Assembly (NCBI GenBank): GCA_021018995.1
Contig: CM037584.1
Coordinates: 170,270,317-170,334,316 of the forward strand
Reading direction: 5' to 3'
Length of the DNA: 64,000 nucleotides
Origin: Chloranthus sessilifolius
Lineage: Eukaryota; Streptophyta; Magnoliopsida; Chloranthales; Chloranthaceae
A program made the position numbers and the translations under genes. How positions within the stretch are numbered: position 1 is the first letter of the stretch; each line of letters starts with the position of its first letter. The notes under the pieces were generated by a model that saw nothing but the letters and a program-made list of their open reading frames with translations, was not told where the DNA came from and did not search any database. Positions 33,971-45,889 of this stretch are shown in pieces.

Positions 33971-35412
33971 TATATAAAATTGGATGGTCAATGGTATCAA
34001 CCGTGTAGAACATGAACTACACATGCGCATTTTTTTTCAAAGGAAAGAGGGACTCGGACCCTGCTGGGTCATTAGCGATAGTTTGGACCCTGTCATGTAA
34101 ACAGTCGAAGTTTTGACCCCTGCTGGGTAATTTGCCCCTATATAAATGAGAGTATGCACTTGTGCTCGAGCAAGAATGCCTGAGAAATTGGCGCATGAAT
34201 CAAAAACCATCTAATCCATGATCGGAGGTATAAAAAATGTGGCCACCATAGCACCACCTTTACTCTTCTCAAAGGTCATTCATGACCAGCATCTACCATC
34301 ATGCCTAACCTCTAAAGGATTTGGTTCCTCAGTATTAACATTTCCTTGGATTAAGGAGTTGTACTTTGGCTTTTTTTTATTAAGTTTAATTTTTAAAATT
34401 AACGTTTTTTTTTTAATTTTAATAATTGACTTTGCATATAACATTTAAGTTATTATCTTTGCAACATTTTGTTTAGAGCTTCATAGGTTATTGTTATGCC
34501 CTTTGGTGTAGCTAAAGTAAAAATCATTTTGGCTCAAACCTCTTTAATTTGACAACTTGTTTCGACTGCGGTGGTGAAACAGGCCAAAGCACTCATCTAC
34601 TTCTATGTGATTTCTATAAGAACAACTAAACTCATCATTTGATAACGTTAACGTCAAATTCAAACTAGGGAAGTGAGCTTGCAACTCTATGCTAACTTCT
34701 AGAAAATTGACTTCTTTTAGAAATGACACTCCTCATGTTTGATTAAGTTGTTTATTAAATGAATTTTTAAAATTGCAGTATTGTTTGATTATTCTGTCCG
34801 AAATAACTACTCATGAAATTGAAAAAGAATATTTCTACCTAAACGGAATAATTACAAAAGCCACGAGTGAGCCCTACGAGATTTCAATTCCACAAATTGA
34901 GATATGAAATGACAACATTATCCTGTGAATTTGCCATTTATGGACTTTCCATTTCAATAGTTTCGTGGGTAGAATTACAAATGGCTTATTAATGACTTGG
35001 TAGATGGAAGTGAATTCCACAAGTAGGCCCCACGTACTTCCAATTACACATTTTTCAAATACACTTAAAACAAAAAATTTGGAATTGACAAATCAATTCC
35101 ATATAAATTTCAACTTCCATTTTATCAAACACAAGACAAAATTTGTTCACCTGATTGTGGAATGACATACAAACTCAAAAGCATCTACTTTCAAACATCT
35201 CAATTCAAATTCATTCAACAAATTTTCATACACTTTGATAGCCGTTTAAGCATCTTAATACATATCCATTCAAACATTTCATATTGAAAAATATAGGCAA
35301 ATTGCATCTACCATACATAATACTCAAAGTATTCAAACTCTACAAAAGAAACAAAAAACATGCACCAGATAAACAATATCTCCATGCCCAAAAAAAGCAT
35401 TTTAGTGTTCTT
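33971..35412. other. No gene seen; one possible MITE at 34775-35140
   Basis: TATTGTTTGATTATTCTG near 34778 is loosely mirrored by TTTTATCAAACACAAGAC near 35130, bracketing about 360 bp of AT-rich sequence. The rest lacks coding signal. The left end of the PIF/Harbinger element should lie here, but I could not find its terminal repeat. Confidence 0.4.
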
Positions 35413-36419
35413 TCACTTCGAAGTGGAAGGGTGATATTTCATTTTGACGAAGCAAGCCCTATCACTTTTGCTCATTATCAAGAACGCATCTGTAAGTATC
35501 TTATCAGAGATGATGGAGACATATGCTGAAATTTTAACTTCCTGCTCGATATCTTCAATTTCATTAAGAGCCTCATAAACCTCCTTCACCCCTGGTGTGA
35601 TGTTTTCGTCATTTTTTTTACTTCCCGTGGAATTGTGCATTGCTGTAGCAAGGCTCTTTAACGAGTTTGCGAAAATATATGCTTCTGATAACTTTTTTTT
35701 CTTGGGTTTTTTATACGACAGGGTAGCTATTGAGGGCCGAGTAAAACAATTGGTTGCTCTTGATTCTTTTGGTTCATCTGTTTCTAAGTTATTTTTCGCT
35801 AAAAGTTTAGGATCGTTATCGTCATTTGGGTCCTCTACAAGGACTTCATCAAGAACCTCATTTCTACACAACTTGTCACCTTGAACATCATTGATGTCCA
35901 CCTGATCACTACCTTCAGCCATATCATTTCCAATAACAATGCATAAATCATGCCAATAAGGTACTGATTTCTTCCAAAATTTCTTTGCATCTTTGTGGGT
36001 CTACAAAAAGGACTGCAATGCTCATTGCTTGAATTAACTACAGATATAAACAAGAAATGAAATTGCAATATGCATACCTTTAAGTATTGAATCCAAACCA
36101 AGTCATCTGCAACCACCATTTGTTTAGCTTCATCCCAGCCAAAGCCATTTTCGTTTAGCATTTCTTTAACCAATTTGTACGTGGTTCGCCAACCCTTTAG
36201 CTTATTTTTAAATGCTGACTTATCCAGTTGCATGCCAAGTTTCTCTTTAAATTTGGACTCGATATAAGTCCATTGGGCCCTAGTGAAGCCATTTTCAGGC
36301 TTATTGCATATTAAGACCTGCTCTTTCAAAAGCTCCAAAAGAACTGCCTCCATTGTTGGTATCCAAGTTTGTTTTTCACCCTTCACCTTTGCATCAACTT
36401 GGCTTGATGAATTATCCAT
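35413..36419 (-). CDS. Myb/SANT-like DNA-binding domain protein (PIF/Harbinger partner type), two exons
   Basis: Exon 1 is 36078-36419 (ATG at 36419, 114 codons), donor AAG/GTATGC. Exon 2 is 35413-36000, acceptor TTTTTGTAG, ending in a stop at 35413. Joined, they give about 309 residues in one frame. Residues about 12-105 form the Myb/SANT-like domain: KQTWIPTMEAVLLELLKEQV, FTRAQWTYIESKFKEKLG, KLKGWRTTYKLVKEML, GFGWDEAKQMVVADDLVW. The exon junction falls at IQYLK/THKDAKKFWKK, a conserved turn of this family. The C-terminal half is acidic and then basic (KKPKKKKLSEAY), a likely nuclear signal. In PIF/Harbinger transposons such a protein escorts the transposase to the DNA ends. The broken transposase lies upstream on the same strand, so this is probably the element's second gene, though domesticated relatives exist. 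Confidence 0.8.
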
Positions 36420-36706
36420 CCCTACGTGAAATTTATTGCCACCATCTATTATTTTAATGATAAAATATAACATATAAAATAAATATGCACTTACGATATA
36501 TATCAAATTTAGTAACCTATTTAATGATACAAAATAGATATATATACCCACACATTCATTCATTAAACATAAAGAATGGATATATTTCAATCAAAATAGA
36601 AGACAACATTCTTTCCAAAGATCAGGGAGATGGTTCATCCTCAGACACTCATAAAACCAAGTTGTCTTTTTTTTTATTATGACTCTTACACTAAAAAAGA
36701 AGAAAA

Positions 36707-38640
36707 TTAACAAATATGGGCTCCTCTACATTCTTCCTGCAGTATCATCACAAAAAACCTCCTACTAATCTCTCTCCCTTTGGGTCCAATCTCAAAGGTT
36801 TCCTTCATGGATACATCCAACCCATCATTTTCAATTCCATGTCTGAGTTCCCTGGATTTCATCATTCCTGCCTCAAAGTAATCACCATCCTCACCCATAA
36901 TATAAATCTGAACAACGCAAGTTGCTAAAATTATCCTGTCTTGTGTCTTATTCTATAAGAAAATTGACATCTTCAATTTAGGAAATGTGCCTACCGAACT
37001 CCAAAAGCATGTTTAATAACATTTCTTAATGAAAAATGTTGGAGGTTAAAGAACTCTTTCACATTTATTTAAGGGATACTCGGCTGAAATTCTTTTAGTA
37101 GTAACGGGTTTGACGATAGAGAGAGAGAAACTCTTTAAGACGTTTCGGAATACAGCATGGACAAGATAACATTCCTTACATAGAAGAAACATATAAAAGT
37201 CGGTGGCTTTGTTGTTATACGGTTTTAGGTGCTTACATACATTAAATATAGGTAAATATGTGATAAACAAAGGGACTACAAATAGATTGATCTTGTTCAA
37301 AGAAACTAATAAAAGACATGATTCAGTTGTGAATCCTTCCCACCCGGTAAGGACATGCTCAAATTGCCAATTGAATGAGCAAACATCCCTTAAATTTTGT
37401 GATGTGAAACCCTTTCTATTCCAATACCTAGGTTGAGGTGGGTGTTTTCTTTTTGTTTTTACCAACAAGGTTGAGATGGGTGTTAATAGCAATCAGGATG
37501 CGAGTGTCATCTATGGCTCCAATGCAATCCTATCGGGTCATTTTTCAATTCAGTATGAAAGATTGCAAATATATGATAGGGTACCTCCATTCACGCCTAC
37601 CATTTTACTAAAAGCCCCTACGGCTCCTACGTAGGAGGGGAAAAGTCCCCATTTTTTACTTTGCCTCAAAAAAGGGAGGCATCCCAAGTTATTTACATGA
37701 AGGCACCCACTTCTTCTGCTCCAGCAAGTTGTACAGCTCCAGGGAGTCGTACAAAGCCATGAAACCCACCTGAAACATCCTCTTGAAATCCTCTAAATCC
37801 AACTTGAAACCCACCTGAAATCTCCTCTTGAAACCCACCTACTCTTGAACCTAAATCCAACCGAAAGGCTGAAACCCACCCTTAATCCACCTGAAAATGT
37901 CTTGAAACTCACCCTAAATCCACCCGAATCCCTCTTGAAACCACCGGAAACTCTTGAAACTCACTTGAAACCCTCTTGAAACCAAACTCTCTTGAAGATG
38001 GTCATCATCATCATCGTCATTGTTGTGGTTTGCCGAAGCTAAGGAGGAAGAAGAAGAAGTCCTCATCGTCGTTGACGTGACTTGCCGGAGCTAAGGAAGA
38101 AGAAGTCGTTGATGTCATCAGTCATCACTGCGACTTACCAGCGCATTTTGGGTGGGTTTCAAGAGGGTTTCTGGTTTAAGGTTTCAGTTGAGGAAAAAGA
38201 AGAAGAGGGTGCCCGGATAAAGTGAGTGGGTGCATAATTTTCATGGAAAAAAATAAGTGGGTGTCCTCAGTAATTTTGAAATAATAAGTGGGTGCTTTCA
38301 ATAGGTGGGTGCTTTCAATAAAACGGTAGGCGCAAATAGAGGTACCCTATATGATAAAGCAATAGAAAAGTGTATTACATTAAAAAATGGATATCATTTT
38401 TCTAAATCTTGAGAGGACGTCTATCTATGTTGATTTTATTAAAAGTGGTGGAGCTCCAACATGGCACTCAACATTGGGTGAAACTCTAGATTAACAATCT
38501 TCCTCCAATGCCCAAAGTTGTTACAAACTTTGTGAGTCCTCAAGTTGTGGTTGGGTGTGGGAAGAAACATCACCAATTGTTCGTCTAGTGGCATACCCAA
38601 TGTATCACTTACGAAACCGCAATCTCAAAGAATATACCTT
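36707..38640 (-). pseudogene. PIF/Harbinger transposase (DDE_Tnp_4 type), dead and split by an insertion
   Basis: Minus-strand reading recovers the family piecewise. N-terminal helix region at about 38440-38600: DEQLVMFLPTP, then HPMLSAMLELHHF. CIGAIDDTRI at about 37505-37535 holds the first catalytic Asp. RYWNRKGFTSQN and VCSFNWQFEHVLTGWEGFTT lie at 37300-37430, where the second catalytic Asp is absent or replaced. EFFNLQHFSLRNVIKHAFGV lies at about 37000-37060, where Lys occupies the position of the third acidic residue (Glu). A C-terminal tail is at 36707-36960. Numerous stops and frameshifts are present, and a 769 bp Mutator-like element (37579-38347) splits the gene. The enzyme can no longer cut DNA. 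Confidence 0.75.
37579..38347. mobile_element. Mutator-like non-autonomous element with perfect 9 bp target duplication
   Basis: Inverted ends GGGTACCTCCATTCACGCC and GGCGCAAATAGAGGTACCC extend to at least 30 bp (through CTACCATTTTA / TAAAACGGTAG). The flanking 9-mers are identical, TATATGATA at 37570-37578 and 38348-38356, the Mutator hallmark. The interior carries GAAACCCACCTGAAA-type short repeats and gene-like GAAGAAG/CCGGAGCTAAGG segments shared with the 33034 element. It has no transposase. The insertion postdates the Harbinger transposase it interrupts. Confidence 0.85.
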
Positions 38641-39614
38641 AGCTTTAACTCGAAGAAAAATACACAAAACATATATAGCTGATTTTGACAATGTACGTTC
38701 GTAGAGTTAAGTATCATCTCATTGTACATTCTACCTCTAGGTTTCACTTCGGTGCATGTCTTCTATCAATCCAATGGTTAAAAACCACCAAATCACAACC
38801 ATAGCAGCCTAATCACACTACTTGATATATTGAAGTCCATTGCATTTTCTTCTTCATTCACTTGGTCCAAGTCCATAGTGAGCAAAATATACACTACGGA
38901 GCACAAAGAGAAGGCAGGATATTCAGATTCAATGTTGGACGTGGAACAAACAAAGTTTGCCAAGAAAATTAAGATTCATTCAGTGAGATATGGTAGAGAA
39001 AAAGATTGTAACTAGCAATATGATGTACTACAGGTTACTGTAACCCTATACTGAAAGAGCGGCATTCCTCTTTTAAATAATTGTGAAACAAGATATATGC
39101 TCAAAATGTAATGCCAAGGAGGTCTAAATAAATGCAGAGTATTATGGCAAGAAATGACTTGAAAGCCTAAGAATGTCAAACACATAGTTGACAATCAAGC
39201 AGAATAACTAAACCGGAAAACCTAAGAAAACCATCAAGTTACAAGATTCCCTCATCCAACTTAATAAAGTATCATAGTTATTTATTTTTCTAGTTTTCTT
39301 TTACGTTTATAGACCTAGGAAACAAGTGAACCTATTAATGTGGCCTCCTAAAGCCGTTGTACAGCTTTCTATTGGTACATCATCAGCCATAAGCTTCAGT
39401 ACGCAGAATAATCATGCCAATGAATCCAACATAGATTGCCCTCAATTTTCGTCCATAGTCAACTGTAGAATCATTGTTGTTGAGGCTTATTCTCAAGATA
39501 CCTATTTCTATAGCTGTGGCAATAGGGGTGTGATTTGGCCACTATTAATAGATAAAATGACTTCTTTCACTTCTGAATCGCAAAAAATTCGATTAGGAGT
39601 AAGTAAAAAAAGGT
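38641..39614. other. No gene recognised
   Basis: Open frames at 38830-39015 and 39326-39661 have no domain I recognise. The end of the second overlaps the start of the plastid-derived segment. The right end of the PIF/Harbinger element should lie here but was not identified. Confidence 0.4.
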
Positions 39615-39843
39615 TGAAGGGCCACGCTATCTGTCTACATCCATTAGTTTGCAAGGATTAAATGCTGACTTTGATGGGGATCAAATGCTGTTCATGAACC
39701 TTTATCTTTGGAAGCTCTAGTAGAGGCTCATTGACTTGCATTTTCTCATATGAATCTCCTATCTCCAACTATTGGCGATCCAACTTCTGTACCAACTCAA
39801 GAATTGCTTATTGGACCCTATGTATTAGCAATTGGGAATCATA
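39615..39843 (+). pseudogene. rpoC1: Plastid-derived rpoC1 fragment (NUPT)
   Basis: The stretch encodes [10 protein letters not shown], then after a one-base shift NADFDGD-type sequence (GCTGACTTTGATGGGGATCA), [26 protein letters not shown] and [12 protein letters not shown]. This is the catalytic-loop region of the plastid RNA polymerase beta' subunit, whose DFDGD motif binds the active-site Mg. At least three frameshifts and a stop rule out function. It is an old copy of plastid DNA in the nuclear genome, and ends abruptly where it joins a second plastid segment. Confidence 0.8.
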
Positions 39844-40075
39844 TACCTTTGTATCGGCTAAGTTCACGAGCTGGAGATAAGCGGACTCGAACCGCTGACA
39901 TCCGCCACAGGGTAAACCACCGCCTCTCAGGCCTCCCCGACTGATTCTACCATAGAGGCCAACGATAGACAATAACTCCCCCCCGAACACAGCTTACAAC
40001 TTTCATTGTACTGTGCTCTCCAAAGAGCAACTCTTCTCAAAATCTCAAAAGGTGTTGTGTTGTAATCCACTCTAA
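39844..40075 (-). pseudogene. trnA-UGC: Plastid-derived trnA-UGC 3' exon and 3' part of its intron (NUPT)
   Basis: On the minus strand, 39906-39873 reads GGCGGATGTCAGCGGTTCGA followed by GTCCGCTTATCTCC, the anticodon-stem side, T-arm and acceptor strand of plastid tRNA-Ala(UGC). Upstream on that strand (to about 40075) lies the 3' part of its group II intron, including GAGTTGCTCTTTGGAGAGCA and GGCCTCTATGGTAGAATCAG, nearly unchanged from typical plastid sequence. The 5' exon is missing, so no functional tRNA can form. In plastid genomes trnA lies in the inverted repeat, far from rpoC1. Confidence 0.8.
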
Positions 40076-42799
40076 CGATTCTTGATGTTTCGGAGGATTC
40101 AGCTACAGGAGAACCAAGAACGGACAGTAAAATGTTATGCTAATCATAAATGTGTACTTTTGTCTCTTAGCCCTTATTTGGAAAGCTATTGTAAGTTTTG
40201 GATGCGATCTATACTACTAATACTGTCCTAGAAACATTCTTTTATTTATTTGAAAGTCTAAGAATTGAAAGAGCAGATCAGATAAGTCGTTCATTATGAA
40301 CCCTCGATTCAAACATTGAAATTCCTAGATAGCCACAATGAATCCAGATCACCACATTCCCCATTTTGCAGTTCCCCGGGTCCAGGGAGCAAAGGATCTA
40401 TATGGTCCCTTACCATACCAAATTGTGGGCTGTAAGGTAATATATGAAAGACATCAGCAATTCTAAAAAATGTGTACAACACTAAGTTTCATAGCTTATT
40501 TTACCAAGTTCAGCACCATTCAACTCATTATTTTACCAAATTTATCACCAATGGATAGCTAACAGAACGGGCTATACCTACAGCCAGAAAGATCTCCTAT
40601 CGAACTCTCTAAACTGTCAGATCAATTGATTGTTTTTGCATGGTCAATAAAAGGGGGTGCACAATGAGCTACTAAGCCACTAATTGGATTGGTTGTAATC
40701 ATCATATGGCGCAATGTTATTTGGATAATCAAACTTCCAAAAGCATAAATGTTATTTGGATAATCAACAAATATATTTTCCTATTGGACTCAAGTTTAAG
40801 GCCATTACAGAGTGCTGGTCCTGTACGCACGAGGTGCTGGGAGGAGTGGATGGGATACAGACCTACCATCTGGATTTTTACATGCAAAGTGGCTGATCTC
40901 TGGAAGCCCGAGCCTTTTACCATCACACCAAGCACTGGCCCCCTATTGGACTCATGTTTAAACAACCTTTTTGTTTGTACAAGGCTCAAGGTCATATAAG
41001 AGGAGCAATTGCTGAGTTGAGCAGACCATCGGACAGTTGATGGAAAATGCATAAACAATGTCGGCTTGAGCAAATATGACTTGGGAGTTGCTTGCTCCTA
41101 TACAACATTGAGCCCCTAGTGTGCAGTTCGCAAAACCAAGGTTACCTAATACACTCAAGCCCATGAGAATCGCAAACTGGTTTGCAGTTCGGCTTAGTCT
41201 GGTTTGTGAACCAGTTGGTGATCTGATTCTGTCCGATTAGCCCCATATCTTAACAAAAGTTTTTCTTTTTTCTTTTTTTTTTAAATATATAAAAATTTTG
41301 ATTAAAGGGTTTACACTAAAGATTCATTTTTCTAAGCTAGACATTTAACCAACAAGATATAGAGCATTTATTTGTTATAAAAAGCAATGTTATCGTAAAT
41401 ATTTAATATTTTCATTTGAAATTCATCCTACCCCTAGCAAACCGAGCTCATTAGAAAGATGCAAACCATGAACATGAATTCTAACCAAGCGAACCAGCGG
41501 ATCTGGTAACATGAATGTAGGTTACTCTCTCTCGCTGTGTGTGTGTGTGTTCGTGTGTGAATCACAGTGATGAAGTTCAGATTCAGCAATCATACGGTGG
41601 GGTATCAGCTTCGTGTAACTCGGATAAATTCAGGAATTATAAAAATAATAATAAATTATTAATATATATCAATAATATATAGCCTATTTTAAATTAGAAA
41701 CGGTGTCTTTAAATAATAAAGAAGTGTATTACATAATCCATATGCACTAACAATATACAATCATAAAAAAAATAAGAACTATGATTAAAGCTTGAGTCAC
41801 AATGATAAAATGTTGGAAAAATTCGTCAAATTCACTAAATTCGGAAAAATTTGAGAAAAATTGGAGAATCGACGAATGAAGTGACTATTGGTGAAAAGTT
41901 CGGTAGACCACCTATTCGGAGATTTTTCAAAATTTTGATTAAATCGGAGAATTTTATGATAGAGGTGTTAATTGACCAGAGGGTCTTGAAATCTGCAAGA
42001 AGGTGTAACTTGCGGCGAGCGGGGGCTGGCCTCTGAAATCTGCAACAGATAGTCTTAAACTTATAATACTTTACAGATCAGATAGTATTCAATTCCCAAT
42101 CGAAGTACTCTCTCTTCTTAAACTGATAAAAGTACATAAGCTAGTAGATCCTTAAAAAAAATTAATTAATTAAAAAAAAAAAAATTATATATATATATAT
42201 TATTCACGTAGATAGAATTAACATAGCAGATCAATTATTTTCCAGTAAAACACAAGAGTAATAAATTAGATTATGCAGATTGAATATAAAATCCATTTAT
42301 CTGTGGTTACAGATGTGATGAATCGTAAATTATCTTTAAATAAACCATATTCATTGCTCTGAAATCCTAAAACTTCTATCATTAATCATCACATAGATCA
42401 GTAAAGAGATACATCTGTTTCTGATGGTAATCAAAATCACTTATAGGGAAATCGTACCTTTTTTATGCTCACCAGAGATGGATGGATTAGGGTTTCTAGG
42501 GTTTTTGGGTCGAGAGAGGGAAGTCTTCGTTTTCCAAGACTAGTTAATTCTACCTATGTGGAATTGAAAAGTCTTTACCTTAGGGAGTTACTATTGGGGC
42601 CTGTTTGGTTTCAAGGGAAACTTGAGGAACTAAGAAAAACTGATGTGCGGCAAGTAAATTACCGAGATACCCGTTGTTTGGATGATATCCAAAGGGTCGG
42701 AAATTATCTTTACATTTTCCGTCAAAATTTGAGAAGAAATGCCGAGGGGTCCCTCGGTTTTCTATCTACCTATGTGGAATTGAAAAAAATTTCACGGAT

Positions 42800-42935
42800 A
42801 AAAACCATTGACTGATTTGAATAAGAAGATGGAGATTGTTTTTTTTTTAATCTTCCTCATAATAGATCTTAAGATCATGATGCCCCTATCAAACGGTTTG
42901 ATGTTGATTCTATATGGCACACATCCCCAAAAGTT
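42800..42935. repeat. Foldback element, left-half fragment
   Basis: It contains GATGGAGATTG, CTTAAGATCATGATGCCC, CAAACGGTTTGATG and TATGGCACACATCCCCAAA in the same order as the left half of the family. Confidence 0.55.
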
Positions 42936-42956
42936 AGAGGTAGAACTACGTTATGA

Positions 42957-42982
42957 TTTGGGTGGTCAATTGACCACCCAAA
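42957..42982. repeat. Perfect 26 bp palindrome
   Basis: The sequence reads identically on both strands around the centre GGTGGTCAATTGACCACC. The half motif GACCACCC(A/T)AA recurs at about 43059-43070. It lies just after the foldback fragment and may be a terminal junction of a lost element. Confidence 0.9.
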
Positions 42983-45406
42983 CTTTCTAAAAATTTGTTA
43001 CTAAGCTTTTGGGGTCCTAATTTATATTAGTGGATTTTCATCCATCCAAAATTATCTTGACCACCCAAAATTATCAAAAATCTTCAAACAATTTTTTTAT
43101 GGTATTTGTTTTCATAACAAATATTTCTTCTTTGATTTTGTTTAACTAAATCCCACAATTTTGGCCTATTTTTAAGCTCCCCTCCATCTATTTAGGTGTT
43201 GCACGAACTTATTTTTGGAGAGATTTCTCTCACAAGAGCTCTACTATGTTGTACAGCTATATACTCACATATATGGTGTATATGCTCTAGTATAATTAAT
43301 TAAAAAAATAAACAATTTATTACATATAACAAGGCTTAACCTAGAACCTAACATTCACAAAACACCAAGTCTACCACTAGAGCAATTCAATAATATATTT
43401 AAAGAGAAAAAAATCTTAATACATATATAATTTTTTTAGTTATTTGACTTTTTTTTTTGTTAGGATATGTTATTTTCCTATAATTTCCTGCTTATGTATC
43501 CAAACACAGGATTTAGTTAATCCTGCATTTTCCCAGCTAGCAATGTGGTTATCCAAACAACGAAAAACAAAGGAATATCATGATTTCCTACAACTTAGGT
43601 ATCTATGGGAAAATATAGGAATATTATTTTACTTTCCCACGTTTCTCGTGTTTTTATCCAAACAGGATTACCTGCAGGGGTTCCAACTATACCCCTTTTT
43701 ACCCGTCGAAGTCCCAAGTTCATGTAATGGCCCAGGGTCTTAGACCCTCAAACTTTTTAGTTTCTTGGTTTTTACTTCAAATGAATTAATCACGTGCTAA
43801 TTATATGCTTGCAATGACAGTTTTTTAAACGAGTGAATTGACCAAAATGTCATTACTTAACGTCATTTGAAATAACGGAAATGTCCTTTATTTTAAAAGA
43901 TAAAATTGAAGTGGTTCTTTCATCACTTCTTCGTTTCAAACACAGCTAAGGGCATTCATTTTTGTCATCGGAGGTCGTCGTCGTTGAGGAGAAGAGAAGG
44001 TTTGCTGTCGTCTGCGCATTGTAGAGGTGGAGTCTCAACCCCCTTTTCACTCTCTGTATTTTTTCGTTGCCAGTTCTCATCAGCCTGTAGGAGAAGAGCT
44101 GCATTTTTCTCGTCAACCATTCCAGAAGTGGAGTCCCAGACCCCTTTTCACTCTGCGGCTTCTGATATTGCAGAGAAACCCATAAAGGTCGATTTTTTTA
44201 TTTTTTCCATTTGTAAAACTATAATTTTTACGGTTATGATTTTAATTTGTTTCTATTTGTAAAATTCTAATCTTTAGGGTTTAGAGTTATGATCTTGGTT
44301 TGTTGGAAATGAGGCCTATTCTTTAAGGTTTAGAGTTATGATTTTGGTTTGTTTCCGTTCTCTAATTGAATCTCTAAGTCATAGACTGCTTAGATGATTA
44401 TTTGGACTTCTGTTATTCGATTATATTCATTGTTTTTTAATTTAAATTTTATTTTTATTTTTTAATTAAAATTTTTTCCCTTTTTTCTGTTTTACTTTAT
44501 CTAAAATTGAATTTACTGAGTTATGGATCTATGAATCGATTAGGTAAAAAACGATTATCTCATGTCTAATCTATTTTTTGTGTAGATAGAGATCTCAATG
44601 ACTTATAGTATTTTCTTTTTTTAATTTCAAGCTTTCGATAATTTGCAATCAATATGTAATTTGTATTCATTTTTTTAATTGGTAGTATAAAATTTATTTG
44701 CATTAGTTTTATTTTTCAATTTTTGTTTTAGGGCGTAAATGGACTATCATAAGTAGCTAAATAGACTATCATAAGTAGCTTTAGTGATCTTAACTGTCCC
44801 CCTTTTCACTCCCCGACTTCTGATATTGCAGAGAAACTCATAATTAGGGTTTATGGTTGTGATTTTAGTTTATTTCCATTTGCAAAACTCTCATCTTTAA
44901 GGTTTAGGGTTATGATTTTGGATTGTTGGAAATGAAATAGGGTATACCCTAACTCGGTACAAATAGGGACATTATTTTTATCATATTTTTTAATTTAAAA
45001 TCCGTATTGGGTAATCCAACTATTGCAAGTTCAAAGTCTCAAGTTTAATCACAGCCGATCCATTGGAAAAAATATGGGTTTTTGGCATATACCCTATGTT
45101 TTAACATTATGTATAAATGCCACCCCTATTTAACTTATTTATAAATAATCCCCTAATTTTTACTTTTTCGTTTAAATAATAGCTTGAATTAATATTTTAT
45201 TAATTTTTATCTCTAGAAAATCAAATTACAATTATCACGAAAGTGCAATTACCCAACACAGAGAAAAAAACAATGTAGGTGATAATTGCAATTTGCTTTT
45301 TTAGAGACGACACTTAACATAACAATAAATGAAGGTGTTATTTAAACAGAAAATGCAAATCAGGGGATTATTTATAAATATTTAAAATTCGTCGTATGTT
45401 TTTGTC

Positions 45407-45410
<4 letters not shown>

Positions 45411-45474
<64 letters not shown>
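45411..45474. repeat. (TA)n microsatellite
   Basis: About 32 TA units. Confidence 0.95.
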
Positions 45475-45477
<3 letters not shown>

Positions 45478-45889
45478 TATAGAAATTTTATTTTGTTTGT
45501 GAAATCCTAATATTTAGGGTTGATAATTGTTCGACATTTATGGATTTGTGAAATTGTAATCTTCACGTTGATGATTGGATATATTTTTGCATTTTTTGAA
45601 ATACTAATCTTTAGAGTTTAAGCTTATTTTTTCCTTTGTTCGTAAGTAATTATAAAAATCTATAAATTTTAGGGTTTGTATATTGTTATACATGGTGAAT
45701 TATCTTTCTGACCTATATTGTATAGATTGAATTATTTGTTTGAATCGAAATGTGATTTTTAATCTTTATATAATATAAAACTATGATCTAGAAAATAAAT
45801 TTTTTATTATTTTTCGGTTTTGCATGTGTAAAGATATGCTTCCATTATAGATTGATAAAAAAATTAGAATAATCACAGCAGTGGTAAGT

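Larger units (their letters stand above)
40076..43880. other. No gene recognised; short repeats, palindrome and foldback fragment
   Basis: A partial duplication around ATTTGGATAATCAA (40720 and 40752) and TATTGGACTCA(A/T)GTTTAA (40783 and 40944) suggests repeat-derived DNA. A GT microsatellite lies at 41537-41550. A foldback left half is at 42800-42935, followed by a 26 bp perfect palindrome. From 43440 to 43740 there are TATCCAAACA motifs in both orientations typical of MITE ends. Parts of 40075-40440 might also be organellar, but I could not identify them. Confidence 0.4.

Noticed and set aside
39873..39906. Functional tRNA gene
   Set aside because: Only the 3' exon of plastid trnA is present, with intron remnant and no 5' exon.
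40700..41170. Opposed frames of about 100 codons at 40.7-41.1 kb
   Set aside because: Partly duplicated sequence, no domain, and neither strand shows splice-bounded coding structure.
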